Shown: positions 35,056 through 44,621 of the stretch, one piece after another
Numbering within the stretch: position 1 is the first letter of the stretch
Layout of the letters: each line of letters begins with the position of its first letter
NCBI RefSeq assembly: GCF_020991125.1
Contig: NZ_CP087715.1
Span: forward strand, 186,001 to 250,000
DNA: 64,000 nucleotides
Direction: 5' to 3'
Source of the DNA: Microbulbifer celer
GTDB taxonomy: Bacteria > Pseudomonadota > Gammaproteobacteria > Pseudomonadales > Cellvibrionaceae
Notes under the pieces: model-generated
What the model was told of the DNA's origin: nothing
The model's input: only the letters and a program-made list of their open reading frames with translations
Database searches by the model: none
Translations under genes and position numbers: made by a program

Positions 35056-35472
35056 ATGAAAGTGGAACAGGCAATGCACCGGGGAGTCACCTGGTGCCCG
35101 CCGGAAACGCCCTTACGGGAAGTCGCAGAGATGTTACGAGACCACGATGTGGGGGTAATACCGGTAGGGGAAAATGACAAATTGATCGGGATGGTCACGG
35201 ATCGCGATATCGTCTGTCGCGGTGTGGCGGAAGGTTCGGACCTGAGTGGCCTGACGGCTCGCGATGTGATGAGTGACGGTGTGGAGTTCTGTTTTGCCGA
35301 TGACAATATGGAAGAGGCCATTGCGCATATGGCGCGCGAGAAGGTCCGTCGGCTGCCGGTAGTGAATGGCGCCAAACGCATGGTGGGAATGCTCAGTATG
35401 GGGGATATTTCCCACGGCGCGAATGACGAAGAATGCACCCGTTACGCCTCGGCGGTTTCGGCACATCATTGA
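35056..35472 (+). CDS. CBS-domain pair protein
   Basis: A 138-residue protein made of two CBS motifs, the first at about residues 6-60 (WCPPETPLREVAEMLRDHDVGVIPVGE.., then GMVTDRDIV) and the second at about 72-125 (DGVEFCFADDNMEEAIAHMAREKVRRLPVV, then GMLSMGDI). CBS pairs bind adenine nucleotides and act as small energy or ionic sensors. The start at 35056 has a perfect AGGAGGTG; a longer frame from 35038 is discounted. It is a lone gene, oriented away from the host-attachment-like gene. Confidence 0.92.
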   Translation: MKVEQAMHRGVTWCPPETPLREVAEMLRDHDVGVIPVGENDKLIGMVTDRDIVCRGVAEGSDLSGLTARDVMSDGVEFCFADDNMEEAIAHMAREKVRRLPVVNGAKRMVGMLSMGDISHGANDEECTRYASAVSAHH

Positions 35473-35889
35473 CCGTGTGAGTGTACTGGTCAGTTGGTTT
35501 TCGTACCCGTTTACGGGGGCGCTACTGTCCAAAAAATGTGCATCCGTGCACAAAATGACGACCGGTGGGCGTATATCACTGGTCGGCCCGTTTCCGGGAG
35601 ATGTTGGAAGCGGGCATTCCTTCCCTGGTTCTGTGAACAAAACCTGTTGACGATGACGCAATCCTACCTCTGATCGGAGAATGCGAATCGTTATTGTTTA
35701 TGTTATGTTAATGGGCAGCCCCAGTGAAGTGTTTATGGTATTGCGCGAGGGGCAATTGCTATGCGCAATCGTCAGCCCCCCATGTTGTCCGGATTTGCGG
35801 GAAGCAATCAGGCCGGTGCAGGGGATGTATCGGCCACACGCAGTAGAGAGCAGAACAGTAGTGCAGGGGAAGAGTAAGAGTGGTGGGAA
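35473..35889. other. Intergenic region between CBS gene and AraC regulator
   Basis: No supported gene. A short open frame at 35681-35899 has no ribosome-binding site and odd composition. A hairpin near 35509-35520 (CCCGTTTACGGG) may end the CBS transcript, but no T run follows. The promoter of the AraC gene probably lies in 35650-35880. Confidence 0.5.
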
Positions 35890-36963
35890 ATGGACATGAC
35901 CACGGACACGGATAAGTCGCCCATCATCGCCGGTAATGGTAGGCAGGGGATGCTGGATCATTCGGTGACCGGTCACCAGCTGCAGGCACCCGGCCAAACA
36001 GCGAGGGGGAGAAGTACGCCAATAGGCGAGGGTGTCTTGCGTGGCAAGTTTTTCCACCACAGTTTCAGTGGTGGCCTGTCAGTGCAGGGTAGCGACGCGG
36101 TAGAGCTGCAGAACCTGAGCAGTATGAGCGAGTTACAACCCGGGATCAGCTTCAACCTGATCTTTGCCGGGCAGGTGGATTTCACCCTTGGCCCGCAACG
36201 CTGCAGGTTGGGGGCCAGTGAATACCGGTCACTGGAGTGTTCCGCCTATGTCCTGGCGCGCCCGGATATAATGACGCGCTTCACCTGCAGCGGCATGCAT
36301 GTGCGTAAACTGAGTGTATTTGTGGAGCGGGGCTGGTTGCAGCAGCGTTGCCGCCTGGAAGCGGAACAGGCGCAATTGCACAGGCTGTTTGCCGGTCACG
36401 GACAGTTGCGGGTGTGGCGGCCGCAACAGGATACAGCCGGACTGGCGCAGTCCCTGCTTGACGATCAATTGGCGGAACCTGAGTCACCGGGGCTGCCACA
36501 GCGTCTGAGTCTCGAATGCCGCACCCTCGCGCTGTTGGAAGCGCTGTTGCAGGAGCTGATCGATCAGCTGCCGGAACCCAGTGAAAAGTGCGATGATTTT
36601 CCTCCTGTCCTTCCATCCTTCAAAGACAAAGTGGATACCTGCCTGAAAGAATGCCGCAGGCTGGAAGACGTCGCCACAGCGTTGGGAATCTCTGTCAGCA
36701 CACTGCAGAGAAAGTTTAAAGCCGCCTACGGATACACGGTAATCGACTATGTGCGTCGCCGCCGGCTGGAAATGGCCCGCTCGGCACTGGTCATTGACGG
36801 CATCAGTATCGGTGAAGCGGCCTATATGGCCGGCTACAACCATCCGTCCAATTTTGTCGCGGCGTTTCGCCGTCAGTTCGATGTCACGCCGGCGCGGCTG
36901 GTGCGCCAGCATCGCAATCGGCAGCGTCAACCTGTCACGGCAGAGCGGGAAACTGCTGAGTAA
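35890..36963 (+). CDS. AraC-family transcriptional regulator (PchR-like)
   Basis: A 357-residue regulator. The N-terminal half has the layout of PchR-type sensor domains (MSELQPGISFNLIFAGQVDFTLG near residues 79-101), and the C-terminal 100 residues form the double helix-turn-helix: LEDVATALGISVSTLQRKFKAAYG near 257-280 and IGEAAYMAGYNHPSNFVAAFRRQFDVTP near 309-336. PchR-type regulators control TonB receptors by sensing an imported ligand. Here it is followed by two membrane proteins and a TonB receptor gene on the same strand, so it probably regulates that receptor. The ligand is unknown. Confidence 0.9.
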   Translation: MDMTTDTDKSPIIAGNGRQGMLDHSVTGHQLQAPGQTARGRSTPIGEGVLRGKFFHHSFSGGLSVQGSDAVELQNLSSMSELQPGISFNLIFAGQVDFTLGPQRCRLGASEYRSLECSAYVLARPDIMTRFTCSGMHVRKLSVFVERGWLQQRCRLEAEQAQLHRLFAGHGQLRVWRPQQDTAGLAQSLLDDQLAEPESPGLPQRLSLECRTLALLEALLQELIDQLPEPSEKCDDFPPVLPSFKDKVDTCLKECRRLEDVATALGISVSTLQRKFKAAYGYTVIDYVRRRRLEMARSALVIDGISIGEAAYMAGYNHPSNFVAAFRRQFDVTPARLVRQHRNRQRQPVTAERETAE

Positions 36964-37102
36964 CCTGAAGTGGAATCGCCGCACGCGGCTTCCTGCCGCG
37001 TGCGCCACTGGTCATCGGTTTGTCATAAAAAATACATAGACTGCGGGCATAACCTGGCGGCCCGGAACAGTTGGTCGCCTTGCAATTGCAGGCCGCAGTT
37101 TC

Positions 37103-37990
37103 ATGTCGTCTTTCTCTCCCAACCGATGGATAAATCGCCGGCTTCCTACTATCGGCGTCTCGTCCCGGCGCAGTTACACGGCTGCACTGCTGGGTTTACT
37201 GCTCGTTACAATCGCAGTTTCCTCCCTGCTGGCGCGCCAGCATATTGAACTCGATACCCTGGGGAAGTATCACGTATACCAGTGCCAGACCGGCGGAGTG
37301 ACATCTGCGCCGGTGTTTGACCTTCTCGCGGTTTCCTCACACCGCGCGCGCCAGGTAGCGGACCACCTGTGCGCGGCTGCCTCTATGGGGCAGTACTACA
37401 GCGCAGTTCGGATCGACTGGCAGCCCCGTGGCCAGCTGAGCGCAAAGGATATCCTCAATGAAACCTACGATCTGATCTGGAGCCGGGAGCACACCATGAC
37501 TGGCCTGGTGCCGGAATATGCGTCCTATTACGAACCTCTACTGCATTACGATCACTACCAGGTTTACTGGTTCAGCCGCGGCGCCCCACCCAGGCTCACT
37601 CCCGAGTACTTTCACGGTAAACGGATCGGGCTGCTGAATGATCGCCAGAGTCACACCATGTACCTGCTACCGCTGGCATCACTAAAGGAAGCGGGGATCG
37701 ATTTCTCCGCCGAGGAGCTGGTGTACTTTGACGATGCGCCCAGTCTCTACGGCGCCTTTGCCCGCGGTGAGTTGGATCTGGTCAGCGGTGGGCTTTTTCT
37801 GGAGCAGGATCTGGATATCCCCCTGTCTCGCACTCTGATTGCCGGCAACGCCACCGCGGCGACACTGTTTGTGCGTAAAGATCGTCCTACGGAGGTAGAT
37901 TGTGCGGTAGCGTCAGCGCTCGACCAGTTTACCGGGGAGTACCTGCGCAGCCAGCGTGTGTTCGCCGGAGGGCAGCGCTGTGGGTCCTGA
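37103..37990 (+). CDS. Membrane-anchored periplasmic-binding-protein-like sensor
   Basis: A 295-residue protein with one N-terminal membrane segment (about residues 26-43). A periplasmic domain follows that looks like a phosphonate/phosphate-type solute-binding protein (family including PhnD): DLIWSREHTMTGLVPEYASYYEPLL near 128-152, PEYFHGKRIGLLNDRQS near 167-183 and FARGELDLVSGG near 214-225. No transporter subunits lie nearby. The next gene overlaps it by 11 bases and encodes a membrane protein with a probable DNA-binding end, so this is likely the ligand sensor of that regulator. The binding-domain assignment is tentative. Confidence 0.68.
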   Translation: MSSFSPNRWINRRLPTIGVSSRRSYTAALLGLLLVTIAVSSLLARQHIELDTLGKYHVYQCQTGGVTSAPVFDLLAVSSHRARQVADHLCAAASMGQYYSAVRIDWQPRGQLSAKDILNETYDLIWSREHTMTGLVPEYASYYEPLLHYDHYQVYWFSRGAPPRLTPEYFHGKRIGLLNDRQSHTMYLLPLASLKEAGIDFSAEELVYFDDAPSLYGAFARGELDLVSGGLFLEQDLDIPLSRTLIAGNATAATLFVRKDRPTEVDCAVASALDQFTGEYLRSQRVFAGGQRCGS

Positions 37991-39038
37991 GCGTATTCGA
38001 CAGACTATCCGGCTCGCCGGACTGTGGCTGCTGGTATCTGTATTGCTGTCCGGTCTGGCCTACTGGCAGGCACAGCGGACCGTTGCGCAAGATCTCGCCC
38101 GGCAGCTACAGGTCGAACTACCTTCCCGCCTGTCACTGGCGCTGCAGTCTCGCTTTGGGGACGATACCGTGTCGGATCTGGTAGCGGAAAAGCTGGGTAA
38201 AGACCTGCAGTCGCTGCCGGTCGATGGCCCTCTGAATCTGGTCGAGCAATGCCAGCTGCATGTGCTGCAGCTCGAAGCCGAACAACACCGTGCAGCAGCG
38301 GGGGTTATCAGCGTGCCCTGGTCTCTTGGCAGTGAGCCGCGGTTTGTGCAGCTGCAGCTGACATGTGATTTCCGGTGGGGGTGGCTGCTGGGCAGCCAGA
38401 GCCTGCTGGCGCTGATGGCCATTTTATCGATCGCACTGTTACCGCACCCAATGTCGATCAATCACCGCCAGCGGATGCGCCGACTGGTCGAAGCCGGTAT
38501 TGCACCGGGCAATGCACGGCAACGTGCAGCACAGCTTTCGGATCGTGCCATGGCCTGGTTTGATTGTGCGTTGCGCGCGGACGATATGGATGGAGAAAAG
38601 GCCCTGGCGGCCGCCGTTTGTGAGGATTCACTGGTTTTTGACTGCAGGCAGCGCCGGGTGATTGTGCACGGTATCCCGGTTGCGCTGGCGAAAACGCCGT
38701 TCTTCTATTTTCTCTGGTATGCCCGCCAGCGCCAATACGGAGATGGCTGGTATCGGAACCCGCCGGTAAACCGTCCTGATCGCGATGCCGCTGCGTCACT
38801 GATTACATTGATGGAAGCCCACGGTGGCCATAATAAGTCCATCAACGACCTGAAGGAGCACGGGCTGCGCGCGAAAACCCTGGACCAGAACCGCAATAAA
38901 ATCCGCGATGAACTGATCACTGTACTGGGAGAAGATCTGGCTGCGCCCTACCTTTTTGCCTCTGAACGCGATCTCAAAAGCGGTCGTTACCGCTACCGGC
39001 TGCTCCTGGATGCCCGGCAGATTGAATTTATAACTTAA
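37980..39038 (+). CDS. Membrane-bound regulator with periplasmic domain and probable C-terminal winged helix
   Basis: A 352-residue protein starting at a GTG (37980) with GGAGG eight bases upstream, overlapping the previous stop codon. Two membrane segments (about residues 11-30 and 134-155) enclose a periplasmic domain of about 100 residues. The cytoplasmic part ends in a region (about 215-345) reminiscent of a winged helix: VFDCRQRRVIVHGIPVALAKTPFFYFLWYAR, then LRAKTLDQNRNKIRDELITVLG as a putative recognition helix. CadC/ToxR-type regulators have the opposite layout, with an N-terminal winged helix. It lies just before the TonB receptor, which it may control. No close family is recognised. 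Confidence 0.72.
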   Translation: MGPERIRQTIRLAGLWLLVSVLLSGLAYWQAQRTVAQDLARQLQVELPSRLSLALQSRFGDDTVSDLVAEKLGKDLQSLPVDGPLNLVEQCQLHVLQLEAEQHRAAAGVISVPWSLGSEPRFVQLQLTCDFRWGWLLGSQSLLALMAILSIALLPHPMSINHRQRMRRLVEAGIAPGNARQRAAQLSDRAMAWFDCALRADDMDGEKALAAAVCEDSLVFDCRQRRVIVHGIPVALAKTPFFYFLWYARQRQYGDGWYRNPPVNRPDRDAAASLITLMEAHGGHNKSINDLKEHGLRAKTLDQNRNKIRDELITVLGEDLAAPYLFASERDLKSGRYRYRLLLDARQIEFIT

Positions 39039-39207
39039 TGATTAATAAGGATTTTTTCTTTAGAGATATCTCTTTTTGCCATTGAGGTGTCTTTTTAACC
39101 CGACTGTCACAGGCAATTTTGATCATGCGCTCCGAACGCCCCGGCAATGATCCGGGCCCTTGCGAGACCTGACGTGCAAACAACCGAGTCTTATTCGGAG
39201 CAGAACA

Positions 39208-41754
39208 ATGATCAAATTCAAGCGCAACAGACTTTCTCTGTTGATTTCACTCTCCCCCTCCCTTGTCCTTGCCGGTGTGGCCCTGCCGGGCATGGCGCAG
39301 AGCGTCGACGGTAGCGCAGCGGAGGCGGTTGAAGAAATCGTGGTGATGGCATCGCCGATCCGCGACAGTCAAAAGGCCGCGATCGATGCCAAGCGCGATG
39401 CGGACAACAATGTTGACGTGATCTCCGCCGATACCATTGGCCGCTTCCCCGACCAGAACCTGGCGGATTCCCTCGGCCGTGTACCGGGCCTCGCCATCGA
39501 GCGCGACCAGGGACAGGCGCGCTATATCAATTTCCGCGGTGCCCCATTCCGCTATACCTCGCTGGCCATCGACGGTCTGAGTATTCCCGGTGCCGAGAAC
39601 GGTCGTGTGCCGCGTTTTGACAGTTTTCCGTCGGTGATCACCAGCCGCATCGACGCCAATAAGGCGATCATGCCCAACATGCCCGGGGAGGCGGTTTCCG
39701 GCTACATCAATATTTCCACCTTCGATCCATTCGCACAGTCCGGCTGGGCGGTTTCTACCGATGTGGGGCTCGGCAACCAGCAGCTGGGCGACGGCGATAT
39801 CGAAAAGCTCGCCCTGCGCACTTCCTGGTCCGGTGACAATTTCGGATTCTCCCTGTTCACCTCCGAGAACAGCCGCGAGCAGACCACCGACAACCGCGAA
39901 TACGGCATCGAGCGCGATGCCAATGGCGAGCTGCTGGTCAACGAGCTGGACTTTCGCAGCTATAAAGTGACCCGTGAAGACCGCGCCCACGGTGGCCGCT
40001 TCGAGTTCCGCGGCGACGGTGCGGTGGAGCGGGTATTTGTCAGTACCCTGTACAACGAATTTCAGGACTTTGAAGAGCGCAACCAGTTTGTGTTCGATTT
40101 CGCCGGCGGCGCCGACGCAGTAGGCGCACCGCAAGTGAGCGGAGAGGTGGGTGAAAATCAGTTCGCCCTGGTTGGACGCGCGCTGGAATACGGGCTGTAC
40201 GAAAACTCCACTTTCACCAACACCCTCGGTGCCGACTTTGCCCTGGGTGAGTGGCTGCTGGAATCCCGCATCAACTTCACCGAAACCGAAAACATCATGT
40301 ACCTGCCGATGCCCCGCAGCGAAGGCGGCTTCGTGATGGCGAGTTTTGATGTCAGCGATCTGTACGACCCGGCAGTTTCTGACCTGGTGGATTTTGCCAC
40401 CCAGACGCCAGTCGGCATCAACGATATTCAGTACAGCGCTCGCGGACGACTGGGCATGCAGATCGGTTCCGAAATGAGTATCGATGCCACCAAGTTCAAA
40501 CTGGACGCCGAGCGCGACCTGATGTTGTTTGGCCTGGACGCCACTGTGAAAACCGGTGTGGAAATGGATTCCCGTGAGGCCGACGGTTACGGCATGGTAC
40601 TGGCCATGGGTGAATTCCCGGCGGAAATCAATATCGCCGATTACGCCACCGATAAAGCCTGGGACAGCAACTTCAGCAACGGCATTACCGGCGCAACCTA
40701 TTACGACAACAAAGCTCTGCGTAAAGCTTGGGCCGACGTTGCTGGCGGCCTGAACCTGACCCCGAACGATTCCCAGGCCATCCGCCTGGAAGAAGACGTC
40801 ACCGCCGGTTACGTCATGGTAACCACCCGCTACGACTGGGGTAATCTGGTACTGGGCGCACGGGCGGAAAATACCGATTACCTGAGCGAAGGCCCCACCG
40901 GCAACTTCGAAGACAGCTTCACCCATGTGCTTCCCAGTGCACACCTGAATGTGGACCTGGCGGAGGATGTGAAACTGCGTATGTCCGTCTCCACCGGCGT
41001 CAGCCGCCCGACCTATTCCGAGTGGCGCGGCGACGACATGGTGGATTTTATTCAGAGCACAGTCACCGCGGGCAACCCGGAACTGGACGCGGAAGAATCC
41101 CTGGGTGCGGATCTGGCGCTGGAGTGGTATGCGGGCGATGCCAGCCTGCTGAGTGCCGGCCTGTTCACCCGGAACATCGACAACGTGATCTACGCGCAGA
41201 GCGACTACATTCCCGGTGATGCCTACCTGCCGGACGTGGGGGCCGATGGCTGGGTCTACACCCAGTACATCAATGGCAGCAACGGCAAGATGCGCGGCGC
41301 CGAGTTCAATGCTATCGCCCAGGCGGCGGATTTTCTGCCGGCACTGGATGGCTTCGGCATCAGCGCCAACCTGACCTTGCTGGACAGCGAGTTTGAAACC
41401 CGCGATGGCAGTCGCCACAGCCTGCCGGGTACTTCCGACAGTATCTTCAATGCCTCCGTGTTCTACGAGATGGAAGGGTTCTCCATCCGCCTGAACCACC
41501 AGTACCGCGACGATTGGCTCTCCACCACCGAGAACGTCGGCATGACCGATTACTGGGCAGAGCAGCAGCGTGTAGATCTGTCAGTGAGCTACGACCTGCC
41601 GACGCCGGTATTGGGTGCGGATGTCACCCTGTATGCGAATGCTAACAACCTGACCGATGAACAGGATGTGCGTTACACCGGTGATGAAAGTATGCCCAAT
41701 CAGGTGGAAAACTTCGGCCGCCGCTACCTGGCTGGCTTCCGGGTGAACTTCTGA
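39208..41754 (+). CDS. TonB-dependent outer-membrane receptor
   Basis: An 848-residue TonB-dependent receptor. Signal peptide about 1-30 (ending GMAQ), TonB-box-like segment EEIVVMASP near 43-51, plug domain about 60-190 with DTIGRFPDQNLADSLGRVPGLAIERDQGQ, and a 22-strand-type beta-barrel to the C-terminus, which ends YLAGFRVNF with a terminal aromatic, as required for outer-membrane assembly. The start was set at 39208, after CGGAGCAG. The plug sequence FPDQNLADSLGRVPG is typical of receptors for carbohydrates and other organic substrates rather than iron chelates. The gene is followed by a lipoprotein phosphatase, so a phosphorylated ligand is possible. Confidence 0.93.
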   Translation: MIKFKRNRLSLLISLSPSLVLAGVALPGMAQSVDGSAAEAVEEIVVMASPIRDSQKAAIDAKRDADNNVDVISADTIGRFPDQNLADSLGRVPGLAIERDQGQARYINFRGAPFRYTSLAIDGLSIPGAENGRVPRFDSFPSVITSRIDANKAIMPNMPGEAVSGYINISTFDPFAQSGWAVSTDVGLGNQQLGDGDIEKLALRTSWSGDNFGFSLFTSENSREQTTDNREYGIERDANGELLVNELDFRSYKVTREDRAHGGRFEFRGDGAVERVFVSTLYNEFQDFEERNQFVFDFAGGADAVGAPQVSGEVGENQFALVGRALEYGLYENSTFTNTLGADFALGEWLLESRINFTETENIMYLPMPRSEGGFVMASFDVSDLYDPAVSDLVDFATQTPVGINDIQYSARGRLGMQIGSEMSIDATKFKLDAERDLMLFGLDATVKTGVEMDSREADGYGMVLAMGEFPAEINIADYATDKAWDSNFSNGITGATYYDNKALRKAWADVAGGLNLTPNDSQAIRLEEDVTAGYVMVTTRYDWGNLVLGARAENTDYLSEGPTGNFEDSFTHVLPSAHLNVDLAEDVKLRMSVSTGVSRPTYSEWRGDDMVDFIQSTVTAGNPELDAEESLGADLALEWYAGDASLLSAGLFTRNIDNVIYAQSDYIPGDAYLPDVGADGWVYTQYINGSNGKMRGAEFNAIAQAADFLPALDGFGISANLTLLDSEFETRDGSRHSLPGTSDSIFNASVFYEMEGFSIRLNHQYRDDWLSTTENVGMTDYWAEQQRVDLSVSYDLPTPVLGADVTLYANANNLTDEQDVRYTGDESMPNQVENFGRRYLAGFRVNF

Positions 41755-41847
41755 TTTCCTTTTCGTGAATGTCCTTTTTCAGGGTGCTTGGGCCAGCCCA
41801 TTGGCCCGGTATCCATACCCACTTACAAACTGATATTGAGGTAGACC

Positions 41848-42756
41848 ATGCAAAATAAATTCATCCATGGAATCCTGGCGGCGGCGATTTCTCTGGTCCT
41901 CGGGGCCTGCAGTGCAACGGCCCCGGTTGCGGATAGCGCGCAGACCGCTGCGGTTAAATCCAACGTAGAGCAGACCCGTGTGCTGCCGCTGGAAGGCGGG
42001 CGCAACTTCCGCGATCTCGGCGGTTATGAGACCACCGATGGCAAAACCGTGAAGTGGGGCAAACTGTATCGTTCCGGCGTGCTGACCAACCTGACCGGCG
42101 ATGATTATGACTACCTGCGTGATCGTGCAATTGCCACTATCGTGGATTTCCGCTCCACCCGCGAACGCACAGAAGAACCTACCAACTGGCAGGCGGGCAG
42201 CGTGATGCAACTGAAGTGGGACTACGACATGGGCAACTGGGAGCAGGAGTTCGCCAAGGTCATGTCCAAACCTGACTTCGGCAAAGAAGATCTGGTGGAA
42301 ATGATGGACAAAGGCTATGTGGGCCTTGTGAAGCAGCAGACGCCGGCCTACCGCGCCATGTTCCAGAAATTGATCGAGAGCGACGATCCGTTATTATTCC
42401 ACTGCTCCGCCGGTAAAGACCGCACGGGAATTGGCGCTGCGCTGATTCTCACCGCCCTGGGGGTGGATCGCGAAACCATCAAGCAGGATTACATGCTGTC
42501 GAACAAAGCCCTGCAGGGTTCGAATATGATGGAGTTGCCGGAAGACGCCACCGAGAAGCAGAAGCAGATGTTTGCCTTCTTCTCTCAGCTCCCCCCGGAA
42601 GTGCGTCAGGTGCTGGCGGGAGTAGAAGTATCCTGGCTGGAAACGGCTTTCGCCGAGATGGAGCGTGAACATGGCTCTGTGGAAGGCTATATCGAGCATG
42701 CGCTGGATGTGGATGCTCAGGAATTGGCTCTGCTGAAGTCGCGCTACCTGCAATAA
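41848..42756 (+). CDS. Lipoprotein tyrosine-phosphatase-family enzyme
   Basis: A 302-residue protein with a lipoprotein signal peptide (lipobox LGAC, C21). The phosphatase domain begins with GGRNFRDLGGYETTDGKTVKWGKLYRSG near 50-77 and has the P-loop HCSAGKDR with catalytic C186 and R192. FRSTRERTEEP near 100-110 fits the general-acid region of PTP-like enzymes. Members of this group are secreted or lipid-anchored and act on phosphotyrosine or inositol phosphates. It lies 93 bases after the TonB receptor gene in the same direction, so the two probably act on one substrate, with hydrolysis before or after uptake. Confidence 0.9.
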   Translation: MQNKFIHGILAAAISLVLGACSATAPVADSAQTAAVKSNVEQTRVLPLEGGRNFRDLGGYETTDGKTVKWGKLYRSGVLTNLTGDDYDYLRDRAIATIVDFRSTRERTEEPTNWQAGSVMQLKWDYDMGNWEQEFAKVMSKPDFGKEDLVEMMDKGYVGLVKQQTPAYRAMFQKLIESDDPLLFHCSAGKDRTGIGAALILTALGVDRETIKQDYMLSNKALQGSNMMELPEDATEKQKQMFAFFSQLPPEVRQVLAGVEVSWLETAFAEMEREHGSVEGYIEHALDVDAQELALLKSRYLQ

Positions 42757-42915
42757 CTCTGCTCCGGGCGATAATGCTCGTATTGCTCAGAGGCAACATG
42801 CAATAGCGGGCTGCGCTGTATCTGGCCCGCTGATTGCAGGGAGTGGTGATCGGGCATTTCTGGTTGAGGCCGGGAGTGCTCCATCCACTAACCCGGAGCG
42901 CACGAGAGCGATGCC

Positions 42916-43650
42916 ATGCCCCTCAATCGATTTGTTTACCTGAAAGCCCTTACTGCCAACCCCCTGAGAGTATCCCTTTCTCTGTTTTTTGCTGTAGCAG
43001 CGGGCTGGTCTTCTGCGATCTTTGCCAAGGCGTCCAGCACCTGGCCCGGATACAACGGGGAGAATCCTGTCATCCGGCTGGCGGTAACGCCCGTTGAAAT
43101 TCGCATAGAGGCCCCGACACCGCTCTCTGGCAACAATCTGCAATTACTGCTTGCCCTGTCCGGGAGCAATGGGGGACTGGGGGAATTGCGCGAGAAGGCC
43201 AGCCGGGAGTTCAGTGCTTATCTGAGTCAGCAGGTACAGCAGCGGTTCGGTGATTTTTTTGCCGGCGAGCGTGTGCATCTGGTGGATGCTGGGGCGCCGC
43301 TGACGTTATACACCAGCTTTGATGTGATCATCCGCCAGAAAATTCTCGATATTTTCAGCCGCCGTGACTACGACCTGGAGAAAGGCACCATGTCGGCGTA
43401 TGGCCAGTTCCATTATCGTGTGCAGGGGGCCGTAAAGGGGGCGACAGCCCTGCGCGAGGGTTCGGTGGATTTGTCCAGCCTCAAACTCAAGACCCACTAC
43501 AGTACCCGAGCCCCGAAAGATGGTGGCGTCGTTGAGGATACCACTCGCGAGGCTACCGAGCGTCTGCTGGCGGAAATGGCCGAAGAAATACTCGACGAAA
43601 TTGAAGATACGTTGGAGGCAGATGCTCTGCTGGCTATGGCCCACAGATGA
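42916..43650 (+). CDS. Hypothetical exported protein, 244 aa
   Basis: A 244-residue protein with an N-terminal signal-like hydrophobic segment (about residues 17-38) after a basic start. The mature part is acidic, with a Gln/Arg region REFSAYLSQQVQQRFGDFF near 96-114, a beta-like segment near 125-140, and a helical acidic C-terminus rich in Glu and Leu (RLLAEMAEEILDEIEDTLEAD). No known domain was recognised. It probably acts in the periplasm or envelope. It lies 160 bases after the phosphatase gene. Confidence 0.68.
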   Translation: MPLNRFVYLKALTANPLRVSLSLFFAVAAGWSSAIFAKASSTWPGYNGENPVIRLAVTPVEIRIEAPTPLSGNNLQLLLALSGSNGGLGELREKASREFSAYLSQQVQQRFGDFFAGERVHLVDAGAPLTLYTSFDVIIRQKILDIFSRRDYDLEKGTMSAYGQFHYRVQGAVKGATALREGSVDLSSLKLKTHYSTRAPKDGGVVEDTTREATERLLAEMAEEILDEIEDTLEADALLAMAHR

Positions 43651-43696
43651 TATCCGTTAGCGGCTACCTTCAACTTCAAGTTGGTCAATGTGGCCG

Positions 43697-44077
43697 TCAG
43701 TTGCGTACTGGCTGGCCGCGATACATTTTGCGCGGAAGTTCAGGTTTGCCCCGACCATTGTGAAGCGCCAGGTCCTTCCCATAAATCAGCTCGTATATAT
43801 CCTGCCCCTTTTTTTCCTGCAGTATCTTTTGTCCCCGATAGAGCCTTTCCGGTGGTTCGTGACCGGTCATGAACGGCGCACCCTTGAGTGCCTCCAGTTC
43901 GGTAATCAGATTCAGGGTGTCGGTGTCGTGACTGCGGTGTTTGAGCTCCGCCAATTGGGTTTCAAAGTCGAAATCAGAAAAGCGCAAATTGATATCAAAT
44001 TCTGCCTGAATCCGTTTGCGCAGTTTGCGCAGCGTATTGAGAGCCTGGGAATTCATCAACCACTGGTGATCGTTCAT
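43697..44077 (-). CDS. Hypothetical soluble protein, 126 aa
   Basis: A 126-residue soluble protein, rich in Leu, Lys and Arg in the first half (LNTLRKLRKRIQAEFDINLRF near residues 13-33) and with an acidic helix after it. The C-terminus is basic and Gly/Arg-rich (LALHNGRGKPELPRKMYRGQPVRN). It has no signal peptide or membrane segment. No family is recognised. It is convergent with the preceding gene (46 bases between stops) and divergent from the giant repeat-protein gene. Confidence 0.65.
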   Translation of the reverse strand: MNDHQWLMNSQALNTLRKLRKRIQAEFDINLRFSDFDFETQLAELKHRSHDTDTLNLITELEALKGAPFMTGHEPPERLYRGQKILQEKKGQDIYELIYGKDLALHNGRGKPELPRKMYRGQPVRN

Positions 44078-44621
44078 CGTCTTTGAGCCTGTGTTGTCTT
44101 TTTATGTTTTCCTTGGGTAACAGTTGACGAGCAAATACCGGGCCAGTTTGCATTCAGTCCACATGACACAGGTGACTGCTGTCACGGTTCACAACTGTGT
44201 GGAAGCACCAACGAGGTGCAAATGTGCGTCTGTGCGGCGGGATGTGCTCTAGAGGGGGGCAATGGTGGGGCAGTCCCCGTGTTTCCTTGGCGGTTCCCTT
44301 TCTCAACTCCCAGTTCCCAACTTCCTGATACTTGATATTCGTTAAAAATGGCGTCAATGGTTCCGCACAGTGTCAGTTTCACTGGGTATCACAGGGTGAT
44401 CAGCGGTCAGTAATGATTTGCCACCTGCTCGCATGGCGGAAAAATTTTGTCGGCCGTTGCAACATTGAAACTCCGGTGGCTGCTAATTAAGTGCAGTGGA
44501 TTTTTATAACAAAGAAGGAACTTATGTCAGGTCAGAATAAAGAACTATCTATTCTGCAATCGCTCCGCGTGCCATGTTTCCTTTTGCTGACCGACGCTTG
44601 AATGCAGTCTTGGAGAGCAGG
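44078..44621. other. Intergenic region upstream of the giant repeat protein
   Basis: About 540 bases. No convincing gene was found. It must contain the promoter for the repeat-protein operon on the plus strand, but no -35/-10 pair is clear. The first plus-strand ATG (44574) lacks a ribosome-binding site. Confidence 0.5.

Noticed and set aside
35681-35899. A 72-codon open frame before the AraC gene.
   Set aside because: It overlaps the AraC start, has no ribosome-binding site and no recognisable sequence; it is more likely leader DNA.
39247-41499. A 750-codon open frame on the minus strand inside the first TonB receptor gene.
   Set aside because: Long antisense frames are common in GC-rich genes because of third-position bias; the plus-strand receptor has all family motifs.
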